A stretch of DNA of 64,000 nt from Antedon mediterranea (Eukaryota > Echinodermata > Crinoidea > Comatulida > Antedonidae). Under the pieces are notes generated by a model. That model worked only from the letters and a program-made list of their open reading frames with translations. It did not search any database and was not told the DNA's origin. A program made the position numbers and the translations under genes. Shown here piece by piece: positions 39,401 to 49,800 of the stretch. The stretch is from positions 2,891,001 to 2,955,000 of the forward strand of contig NC_092680.1 in the NCBI RefSeq assembly GCF_964355755.1. Reading direction: 5' to 3'. The first letter of the stretch is position 1; each line of letters starts with the position of its first letter.

Positions 39401-42400
39401 CGTTGAGTTACGTCCTTACGTTGCGTCCTAGTGGGAACCAAGCTTTTGTAGTTCCAAGAGTGACTAAAGAGAACCAAACATAAGTAAGTAGCACATACAA
39501 CTTTAAATATACTATTAGCATAGCATAATGGATTAAACATTTCAAATTTTTTTGCAATTTTAGTTGTTTTGATATTTAGAAAAGTTTCATCGTTTTCAAT
39601 ACATCGGTACCTAATCTTATATTATATTTGATTTGATTATTCTCATCACGATTGAATAGCTGATTAATAATTACTGCTTTGTTACATATTTAGCTAAATA
39701 TTAGTAACAAAAAAACTTTGTTTCAGGTGTCCCACGGTGAACTGTCCAGCCAAAATATTTTGTTGGGAGACAGACTGGTTTGCAAAGTGTCGAATGTTGC
39801 TCGTGTACGCAACGTTGTCGAGAATGTAGCAGAGGTAAGTGATTTGTTGTCCCAAACCTTTCAAAAACATTTCCAATCAGTTGTAATTTTGTGTTTATAC
39901 CAATACGCGTTCCATATTCAGTTCATGTCATCAATGATACGTATATTGTAGTATTATTGTTTATGCGTTTCTGTCAAGACTGAGAGAGAAATTAAAGTAA
40001 ACGACTTTTCAAAGCTCTTTTGAAACGAATGAAGTACGTTGTCAATATAAATACAGACAATTCAGAGAAGTAGGCCTACAAACATATGAAGTTTAAATGT
40101 CTAACATACCCACATACGCAATATCATGTGAATCACTTGAATGTGATTACGTCTGACGTAATCTTTATACTAAGTACATTTGAGAATATTTGCGAAAAAA
40201 AATCGCAAGTAATTATCGGGTGAGACTCGAATCCACGACCCCCAGATCACTAGCCTGGCGTCAGAGTAGGGCAAAACATCTGACCAACCACTCAACTTCC
40301 TAATCAAATAACGTTTTTAGAGTATCAATCAAAGTATCAAAAACTGTTCAATACTTATAATGGATATCGATATTGTCCAATCATACATTTTACTTTGTGT
40401 TAGGGTTAAAAAACCCAAAAGCCCATGTGTATTGTGAGAAGGATATAAAGGGGTTTAGCTATGCCCAATTGGATTAAACTGCCATTATTAAATAAATGAG
40501 CAGGATATACGAGTCATATGATATAACAATGTGTATAGGCCTATGATGCGTATACATGTATAAAGAACAACTCAGTTCATCTATGTTTTGTTTTTTTAGG
40601 GACGTCTTGGCTTGAGATGGATGAGTCCAGAATCCATCTGCGCAAGCGTACAGAACGAACAGAGTGATTCTTGGTCGTTCGGTGTTCTTCTTTGGGAGAT
40701 TGTTAACTTTGGTATGTACTGTTTGATTACACCTGATGCCAAAGCAGACATTTACTTTCCTCTGCTATTTTAAGGTTGTAGCCCTAAATTTGTTTGTAAT
40801 TAATATAATAATCAATATAATATTGTATGTACTACAATGTGAGTGGGGGTGGGAGGCGGGGGGAGGGGGGATGGATATGCACAACAAGATACCCCTCCCC
40901 TATTAGAACATAACACAAACCGGACTTCTCTATCTTATTATAATTTGAGTAGAATATATTCAATTCTTTACATCATATATACATTTAAAAAAAATACTAC
41001 TATATACTATACTAATAAAGAAATATGATGAAACAACTAACTTTTTCAATATGTTAGACACTGATAGCTTTAAGTTACACTTCCAAAACATTTGAATACT
41101 TTTTTGTGCAGTTATTGTGTATTTAAATGTAGGGGAGAAAACAATGATAAAAAAAATACACCATGTAGTCACGTCATTATATATTTATACTTTTCTTGTA
41201 AATAAATATTATTATAAAGTGTTACATTATTGAGGTTATTTATGTTTTTAAAAATATGCACAAAATTGAGTATAACTTACCCTAATTGAAAGTAAATTTG
41301 GATACAATGATGAATGTGTCGGGAGCATAGGTCGGGACTGTTGATGTACAATACTGCATGAATACTGCATGAACGTTATTATAAAGTGTTGCACCTTAAG
41401 AAAAAAAAAGTAGGCCTACTGTTTTTGTATCAGAAATGCACACAATTCGCTAAGGCGAAATACTAGTATCTTCAACTATAATGAAGTTGCATACTTGGAT
41501 TTGGGTGCAGGTGGGGCTACTGGCATTTGTTACCTAATAGTAATAATACAGTCTGATTTTTTATCTAATTGTAAAATACATTACACAAGCGTTTCGGAAT
41601 ATTGTATATCCAGGGAAGAGTGAAATGTATATGCACAGAATTTAACTGTGCCGGTGGGACTTGGAACGTTTTTAATACCTAGAGTGGGCCTACATTACGA
41701 TTCTTTAATAAATAATTCTTTATTTAATACATATATCTTATTAAAGTGTTACACATTAAACATAGGGTAGGAAGGGGTAGGGTAATATATCAGAAATAAT
41801 CACAACATTGAACATTCGTGGTGTAACTTACCCGACTGATTTTCGAACGTGTCTCTCCTACCGGCGGGAAACAACAAACGGACATACGTAATAACACGTT
41901 GAATAGCGTGGCCTCGTTCATTTGTTGTTTGCTTGATTTTCATAAAATTTATTTTATCAACAAGTTATAACCGCTTTAAAAACGAATCAAAAATCTTTAC
42001 ATGGAACTGTTTGTAATACACATAAAAAAAAAATATATTTCTAGAGCGTCATCTGCTTATACCCATTGATGAGTTTTACAATAACACACCTTTTTTCTCT
42101 TACTCAAATTATAATAAGATTATGCCAATCTTAATTTGTTTTACCTTCTTATATTAATGTGTCATGATATTATAAATTCAGTAAATTGAAATGAAATAAA
42201 TGTCTTAAAATAACAAATCAATTAAACAATAAATTTGATAATAGTCCGTATCGTTTAAAAAGTGTTCATGTTGTATTGTTAACTCCTCAGTATTGAGTAT
42301 TAACTTTACTGAAAAAAATTGGCTATAGAACATTAACCGAAAACTGGTATAGTCTTATCGATTATATATACTGATAGTATCAGAAATATTACTGGGTCGT

Positions 42401-44664
42401 GTGAATAAAAACCAAATTTGAAACATATCTGTCGTCTGAATCTCAGAAGCGAACACCTGTCACAGGTGTTGTTTTAAACAAAAGTCACAAAGTATTCAGA
42501 AGTGACAACACATAGACAAAGCAAATCGGACAGAACTTTCACAATCAATACAATGATGTAGAGTAATCGCAGAAACCTAATGCTTTTTTTATTTATAAAA
42601 TAGACGTTCAAGAACAATAAAGGGGGAATATTTGATTTGTCTACACCTGCCATGTGTCACATAACTGTGCTGTACATTCTTGAAAATTAAAGTTGATCTT
42701 CAATTTTTATTAAGTTAAATGTTTAAAAACAATGGTAAAGTAAGTTAACTAATTAAATGACATTATTTCCACATGTTAAAGTACAAACTGTTAGCTATCC
42801 TTGTTATGTTGTTTTTCTGAAAACATGAATGTGATCTGAGATGCATGTATTGTATTTTGAATTACTTTAAAAATAGGTGACTCTGACATCGTAAATGTTT
42901 ACATTTTAATGTAATGTTCGTTGTTCATTTTGAAGGCTCTACACCTTATCCAAACATGTCCGAAAAGGATATTAAAACTCGAATCAAAGTCGGATACCGT
43001 ATGCCTCATTCAGCTCATATCACAAAAGATCTGTAAGTATTAATGCGTTAGAATTAGTATCAAAGTCGACCAAGTGTATTCGTTCCACAAAATGCTTATT
43101 TGATCATTACAATGCTTGTTGAACTTCTTCACAGTTACTTTCTTTTTCATGGAATAGTCTTTGTATTCATATGGTCTTTGTTCAACTCTATGCTTTGACA
43201 TGTTGTAAAGCTATGGTTTCTTACACTAAGTTATATTTAGTCGCTTAATGATATAACAACATCTTTGTACAGCTGTGGCATAGTGACTCAGAAATTACTA
43301 AAATAAAACGACTATAATACTACTATGCCCTTGACGTTCAAATTAGGCCTAAATATAAATTCGCGGGAATTATTTGTATGCTGTTTCTGATCCATGATTA
43401 ATAAAAACGTATGATGAAGTGTTGTGTGTGTTTTAGAAGGAAGGGGCTAACGGTAGGAGTTTGTAGTAATTTCATCAACATGGTGAATATTTAGGCTTAC
43501 CCTTCCCGTTGAGTTTTGCAGCTGTTGCTGTCATATCCAATTCTCACTAGGCTAAAAAAGCACGTGCTAAATGTCACTTAACAATAGAACTTAAAATGTC
43601 CCATGTTAGTCACGATGACTGAGCATGCGCATCTGAAACAGAATACCCATTTTGAAAGATGCGCACGCAGAAAGTCAGTCGTATGGGATATGTTTTCTGT
43701 TAGCACGTAACATATGCTTTTAGTTTCTGTTCCTTCTTATTGTAATATCTTAACTGTCAATCAATGGGATTATTTTGGTTAAATATCATTCATTTATTCA
43801 GAATTTCCCACGACTCATGCGATTTTTTCCATTAAAATAGGTCTAACCACCATCTTATTTTTCAGTGCATAAAATGTAATGAATTGTTTTTAACTTAAAT
43901 AATTCCAATGTATATAAATGACTCCATGGTCATACATGAGTAATCTATGATTTTACTTCAAAGGTATAACTTGATGAAATATTGTTGGAACGACGTACCA
44001 AGTAAGAGACCTCCATTGAAGGCGTTGGCATCGACAATTTGGAAAATGAATGTTGAAGGCATTGTAAGTATTTTTAGTAACACAATTAAGAAAAGAATGT
44101 ATATAACTACATCGGGTATATTAGTCCTGACGTCACTCCTGAAGACAATCAAAGCATATTGATCGAATCGTCGAGAAACTCAACAGTTCTTTTCAGAACT
44201 AATGTACGTGGTGTACAGCAAACTTTATATAAACTATTGATCTAAAACCTAAAGTTGACGACTTTCATAATGCAATCAAATAGGCCTAATACAGTTTATG
44301 ATTTTACATCAAGAAAAATAAAGAATTAGTTTTGTTCATAGTTAATATTCATCCTTAATAAATATCCTGTTAAAAACGATTTAAACTGTTTCAAAGGCAA
44401 ACGTAATGTTGTTAATCAAACTCGTAGGGTTAAAGTAGGCCTTTTGTGTTTTTGAAGTTTTCAGCAACCCAGTGGTATACCTGGATTTGTTCAATTTCCA
44501 GCTCTTCCTTTGTTGCATTCTTAAAATCATATCCATAAGGGTAAAAGACAGTTCTAGAAGACGAAATCAACCAAAATTAAGTTTTTCTTCTACAGGTGTT
44601 GAGCCTTCCATATCCTGTTTGGTCAAAACATAAAGATGGACAGACGGCTTGTTTCCTATGTTAA
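30484..44664 (+). CDS. TSP1-repeat receptor with tyrosine-kinase-like pseudokinase domain (897 aa)
   Basis: Exons: 30484-30519, 30874-30904, 32507-32653, 32875-33045, 33626-33787, 34864-35031, 35192-35362, 35980-36149, 36631-36687, 36819-36908, 37243-37428, 37845-37941, 38035-38312, 38411-38579, 38757-38867, 39075-39238, 39727-39834, 40600-40711, 42936-43032, 43964-44063, 44596-44664; 2694 bp, all phases agree. Signal peptide (about 1-22); five TSP1 domains (24-71, 72-128, 129-182, 183-238, 239-295), each a symmetric phase 1-1 exon; membrane helix about 316-339; basic juxtamembrane region; kinase fold about 600-870 of receptor tyrosine kinase type ([31 protein letters not shown]). Lys641 of beta-3 (VVIKEL) is kept, but the glycine loop is ATGSFG, the alpha-C Glu aligns with Gln, HRD is HGE (739-741) and DFG is N-V-A (759-761). 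It is probably catalytically dead or very weak. An alternative last exon lies at 45052-45141. Confidence 0.88.
30905..32506. other. Intron 2 of the kinase-like receptor
   Basis: 1.6 kb AT-rich intron with a TTA/ATT microsatellite near 31195-31220. No exon or element recognised. Confidence 0.5.
33909..34060. mobile_element. Foldback MITE, family 1 (intronic copy, worn left end)
   Basis: Right end ATCCTAGTCGGAACCAAGCTT and inner GACCAATCACAA / GTAATTGG arms are typical; the left terminal repeat is degraded. Confidence 0.6.
34059..34692. mobile_element. TTAA-flanked non-autonomous element (~630 bp)
   Basis: Inverted ends AGCCCCATTCCCTAC and, reversed, AGACCCCTTCCCTGC, flanked on both sides by TTAA, the target-site duplication expected of piggyBac-type elements. 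The interior is GC-richer than its surroundings (GCATTGCGCGCGG, GATCGATCG) and has no open frame. It abuts a family 1 MITE at its left end. Confidence 0.55.
35379..35448. mobile_element. MITE, family 2 (half copy)
   Basis: TATCACTACCATATTTGGGTA and TTTGATAGTGTAGACGAAGC match the right half of the copy at 24401-24525. It begins 16 bp after the fifth TSP1 exon of the kinase-like receptor. Confidence 0.6.
37098..37114 (+). repeat. Poly-C run (17 nt)
   Basis: 17 consecutive C in the intron before the exon at 37243. Likely length-polymorphic. Confidence 0.8.
39291..39445. mobile_element. Foldback MITE, family 1 (well preserved)
   Basis: Starts AAGCTTGGTTCCCACTACG and ends CCTAGTGGGAACCAAGCTT. 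The arms are self-complementary over most of about 155 bp. Lies in the intron between two kinase-domain exons. Confidence 0.85.
40213..40300 (-). mobile_element. tRNA-like SINE head (relic)
   Basis: The minus strand has an A-box-like GTTGAGTGGTTGGTCAG and a B box GGATTCGAGTCTC at tRNA-like spacing. It lacks proper tRNA arms, and a degenerate tail follows. Intronic. Confidence 0.5.
40712..42935. other. Long intron within the kinase-domain coding region
   Basis: 2.2 kb. Contains a G-rich tract (40844-40872) and a single CCAGGGAAGAGTG arm near 41611. No exon recognised. Confidence 0.5.
43559..43712. mobile_element. Foldback element (MITE-like)
   Basis: Paired arms AGCACGTGCTAA / TTAGCACGT, TGTCCCAT / ATGGGATA and GATGACTGAGCATGCGCATCT / AGATGCGCACGCAGAAAGTC form a long imperfect hairpin. 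Lies in the intron before the exon at 43964. Family unknown. Confidence 0.5.
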
Positions 44665-44761
44665 GCCTGTCTCTTGTTATAATAATCTACATCAATTCCC
44701 ACTAGATCTTCTTTTCTTTAGTTATGACGTACTTCCTTGCTTTGTTTTTCTGAACTTTTAA

Positions 44762-44767
44762 AATAAA
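44762..44767 (+). terminator. Candidate poly(A) signal after the proximal terminal exon
   Basis: AATAAA about 100 bases after the stop at 44664. For the distal terminal exon, AATAAA at 46047-46052 and 46165-46170 are candidates. Confidence 0.4.
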
Positions 44768-45051
44768 ATTTGTTTTAAACAATATATTTAAAGCGAAGTT
44801 CTATCTACTATATTTATTTTTGTTTAATTTATAAGTTTGAGTGACTTTACAATAAACAATTATTCAATAATGTGGCACTATGATATCCAACAAAATATTG
44901 TAAGATTTATCATATCTCCCACCAATATTTTTGTAATGATATGGGGTACATTATAAAGATAAGGACATGTAAAAACTAGCCACAACCGAGACTGTTTGAA
45001 ATAGACCAGAACAGCATTCATATACGATCTAACTTTTCTATTTCTTTTTAG

Positions 45052-45141
45052 GAGCACATCAAGGTTAATGAGTTCAATTCAAAACTGTGTGTTGATATGG
45101 ACGACATGCGCCCTCATACTCCTGGTTCAATCCTTTGTTAG
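45052..45141 (+). CDS. Alternative terminal exon of the kinase-like receptor
   Basis: A pyrimidine-rich acceptor (TTTCTTTTTAG) precedes a 30-codon phase-0 exon, EHIKVNEFNSKLCVD ... PGSILC-stop, which joins in frame to the exon ending at 44063 and gives a 904-residue protein. The other terminal exon (44596-44664) has an equally good acceptor and also ends -LC. It carries a stop, so the two must be mutually exclusive. Confidence 0.6.
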   Translation, partial: EHIKVNEFNSKLCVDMDDMRPHTPGSILC

Positions 45142-46804
45142 AGTCAACAAACAATCGTGTGATATTGCATAACTTGTTCAAACTAAGTTAAAGGTCAAAC
45201 TAGCATTAGTATGACTGTAATAAGTAGCGGAACTGTTTATGTCGGTCTATATCTAAACATTTCACAATCGTTGTACAGTACTCAGAAGATTAATAATAAT
45301 TATGATAACAACTTTGATTAACTAACGTAATTATCGACAATATTATATACATAGATGCTTTAAATTAGTTTGAAATTCTTATTGTTTTTAGCAATATAAT
45401 AAGTATATATTACGTAAAAAGTATTCATTTAGGCCTATAGATATTAATTGTTGTCTGGATCACTATACAGTAAGCGAGTACAGTCACCAGAATACACACT
45501 TACAATGAGAAATACATTATATATTTTAAAGAATTTTATTATTAGAAAAGTATTTTGGAGCTCAGTCTGGTAAACTAAATATAAAACGTGTTCCTGTACA
45601 TTGATATTGTAATTACAATGATTTATTTTCAGTATACAGTATGTATTTTACCTATTTACATTATTTAAACAATTAAAAACCTGTTTAAATATTCAAAGCT
45701 ACGAAAACACTTATAAGTGTTGGATATCTATATTTTTAAAGTTATTTAACTACTTTCAGACATATCATATACTCAATGTAGAAGTTTGTTGTTCAATATA
45801 CTCAGAAAGAGCTAGTGGTTATGTACAATAACTCCGTTTTATTTGAAATTTCAATTAAAAAAAAGACCACACACAACATATTCAAATTTAAATAATTGGT
45901 TACGTAATTTCGTCAGTGAAACCACGAAAAGACATACAGTTTACGCGTGCGTACAAAAGCGGTATCATTATTATCAACGTTTCAACGTGCTTGTCACATT
46001 ATTGTATCTTTTCTTGCCACACACTGAACAAATAACCAAGTAAAACAATAAAGCTTTTTAGTGAAGTGTTATAGACACAGACAGACAACATGGTAATAAT
46101 ATCAATAGTAATTTGTACGGATATTGAATATTATGTTGTACATGGTTATATCTATAATTGGTTTAATAAAGTATTATTGATGTATGTATATCCTTTGTCA
46201 GTAGTTTCTGATTGTAATTGATTAGGAATTGTTTTTCAAGAAACCACGGATTAAAAGATCATTCATCCATTACCGGTAAATATTTTAACAAGAAATTCCA
46301 ACTTATTAAATCGAGCATGTAATAAGTTAACGGGTCAATTTCTTGAAATCCTAATTCGAGTTCAGTAAAAACAATGTCAAGATTTGTGACAGCTTTGCGT
46401 AGATATATTCTGTATTGTTTGTAGTTTTTAAATTAGTCATCCTGTCAGTGACATATGAAGTTATTTGCCTTCTCAAAATGCTCTGCCATAATGATGTAAA
46501 CACATCTTTGCTAAATATATACAATAAAGATTTTTTAAATTATAAACAAAGCAACTAATATTGCAGATTTGATAAGATTTGTTGAGAAATATTATCATTA
46601 TAGTAATAATACTTGATCAAAGTGAAGAGTAGGCTGTTATACTAGAACTTAGTTCAAAATAAGCAAAACATAATTATATACATTATTTTAGCTATTTACA
46701 CTAATAATTAATATTAGTCAATTAGTTCGAAACGTAATTGTCTTTTATCAAGGAATGCATTCAGCTCTTCGGCATGAATAATCAAAATATGTAACGGCAA
46801 CAAC
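45142..46804. other. 3'-3' intergenic region, kinase-like receptor to discoidin receptor
   Basis: AT-rich, with plus-strand AATAAA at 46047 and 46165. No gene recognised. Confidence 0.5.
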
Positions 46805-49800
46805 TTAATTTATTTCTGGTATTTCAGAATATATATGTGACTTTCTGAATTCACCTCCCATCTCATCATAGTCTGCAAAACAACCTATCCTGAACACCAG
46901 ATTGCTTTCTGAGTAGTCTAACGTTGAAGTGGTATAGTCAGTATCTGATAGAGAATCAGAGTCTTCGTATATAGGGTTGTCTTCCCAAATTGTTTCATCC
47001 TCCGGCTCGCTATCGAAATCAAAAGCAGAATCTTTCGATTTTGCTAGAGAGGTTTTGGCTTCATGATCAAAAAGAGTTTCTCTAGGTTCAGCATAAATCG
47101 CATCACTGTATGCAAGATTGTCTGTCAAGTTGGACATGCGAACTACCGATAAATCACAATTTTGCTGAACTGGTGGTAGGAATACCGTGTGGTGAGAGTT
47201 CAATTTTAACCCATTATTCTGAACGTTCATATCACTATGAGGACGCGCGCGTGGTAATTCTGGTGCGCTACAGTATTCTCTAACATGGAAAGTATGTGCA
47301 TGGCTAGTGTGGGGTAGACTAGGAACAGGCGGAGGAGGCGTGCGCGGTACCTTGCGCCTGAACTCTATCCGAGGTGGCGTCTTTTTCGACAACGGCCGCC
47401 GTACGTACATCTCGGGTCTTCTTTCATTTCCCATCGAACTGCTTTTTCTCGGTAATGTACGTTCCTTGAAGTCGTCGTTGTGACTCCATGTTTTACTTCT
47501 TGAAACAGTTTTGCCACCTGATCCTAGCCCGCTTACCACCACACAACCGGTGTTAACACCACCTTGCTCGTCACGTCGTTTTATCTCAGATATATCCTGA
47601 TAAACGGCATCTTTTTCTACTAAACTGTTTATTGAGTACATCGAGTACGCATTATTGATGATACTTCGTGACTTCAAGTCATCGATACACTCATACGCGT
47701 TGTATAGTAAACGTCTTCTGGACTGGGCTGGAGTATTACAATCCTCTTCTTTTCGTCTGTGAAATTATAAAGAAAAGGTTATTTTTGGCATTTTTCCTAG
47801 TATAGTTTTGATTTCATCAATCAGTAGTTTGTGCCAAAACTACCATAATCGTATATAAGAGATGAAATAGTTATGGGAACAAGATTTCTTTCTTTCTGTT
47901 TCTGTTTTATAAAGTATTACAATGACCCATTCAAAATAATTATATATTGAGTCAAGTTCTACTTCAAATGCATCTGTACAAAGTCATTCACTTGTCCTTT
48001 GTACCAACTTTCTCTTTTCGTTCACCACCCTAACTTTATTGTTTTACGGCAGAACACAAAAGAAAACACCGTACATTTGCTAGATGTACTTGACAATACA
48101 ATCCAGGTGTTTCGAAGTTCCTTTTAACCTTACCTTCTATTTAAGAAACAAATTCGATTGTAACTTTAGAATCTTTTAATCTGAAACGAACTCCCCGAGA
48201 GTTTTAACCTACAATTGCTATCCCCAAGACTTCATTTTGAACTATATTCTATCCTATACATTTTACTTGTTCGTAAACCTTTATTTGGGGAATTATTTCA
48301 AGGTTATTAATTTGATGTGAAAGGACCGTTTGAACTTGTGTCTTCAAGCTAGATGACTAAACACATATCTGTTCTGATCAAACACACATGTGAAGTTCAA
48401 CTGTGGGTTTACTGTAGAATAATGAAAGTATAGGCTTACGGCTAGTGAGTGAGTAAAATATTGAATTTCTCAAAAATAATGCAGACATTTTTTTTTATTG
48501 TTTGCAATTTTGTTTGCAAGTTATCATTTTTCTTACTAATTTTAAATTTAACATTTAAAAGTTTCTTTAATAATTTGGTTGTTTTTCAAGTTATCATTTT
48601 TTTGTATTTCAATTTACTAATTTTAAATTTACGAGTAACATTCTAAATAATTTGGTTGTCTGTACTTGTAGGCCTAAGGTATATGCTTGATTAGAGCTCT
48701 GCAAAGTGGCTTGGAACGTGCATTTGAACTTAACCTAAACTTAGGCCTAACTCAACAGACTACAATGCTAATGGAATGGAACTAAACGGAACTTATGCAG
48801 TAGCATACAATTACCGGTCATTATAACTAACAGCTAATCTTGGTTAATTTCACACTTCCCTGCTGATATTGTATGATAATGTATGTACCACGTACACGTT
48901 AACATTGTGGCAATAACGCACGCGGTGTCTTTTATGGAGGGCGGCGGCTTATGGAAGGTGTCCGCTAGACATGTGTCCACACAGCAGAGGGAGATTAAAC
49001 GATAGATTACATACAATGTGATAGCACACATATGCACACAACGCTGCACATATACACTGTTGTACGTAAACACTATTGCACAGCGAGTACAATGTGGCAT
49101 GAAAACAATGTGTGGCACGCACATATCGCGGTACGAAACACGATTCACACGCACATCAAACCAAGATAAACACAAAAACAATCAAATAATACGTAGGGGA
49201 GGGAGGGGCTAAAAGTCACAGGGGTAAGTTGTCACAGTGCTTTTTCAACCCTTTAAAGAAATGGAATGTTCCAGTTAGTGACCTGATTTGTGACCCCTTA
49301 CTGTGCACTTCACACATACCGAAGACCAAGACAAAACTATTTCTAGATTTCATGTACTAAAAACACCTCATTTTTTGGCCTATAGATCAACTTTTTGTAT
49401 TTCTACTAAAAACGGTATGTATGCTTATCATTGTGGTTTACAAAGGAGAAATTTATGTTATAATGTAGTTAAATATCAGTGCTAAACAATGTACAAGTAT
49501 GGTCGCTTGTTTACCACGGATTTTGTGTAACGAGTGGGTTTTCTATAAAATATGGCAGTGGGGCAAGTTGTCACAACCTGTGACAACTTGCCCCTAAACA
49601 TTTTATTTTAGTGTTTTATCTATCCCAGTCCTACGGCCTAAGAAACGTTCCCTAGTCATATACACTCTCTTACAGACTATTTACTATTTTAGGCCTCTAT
49701 TACTGTCATATAAATAAATAAACTGCTAGATAGGCCTATTCTTGCTTTGTAGGCCTTAATCATTTTGTTTTCTTGTCAATTGGATATAGGGACCCCTAAT

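Noticed and set aside
40213-40300. Possible tRNA gene on the minus strand
   Set aside because: Box-like motifs are present but the arms do not pair as a cloverleaf; better explained as a SINE head.
48834-49181. 115-codon minus-strand frame rich in Cys and Val
   Set aside because: Derived from CA/GT-rich repetitive sequence beside a transposable element; no domain or splice support.
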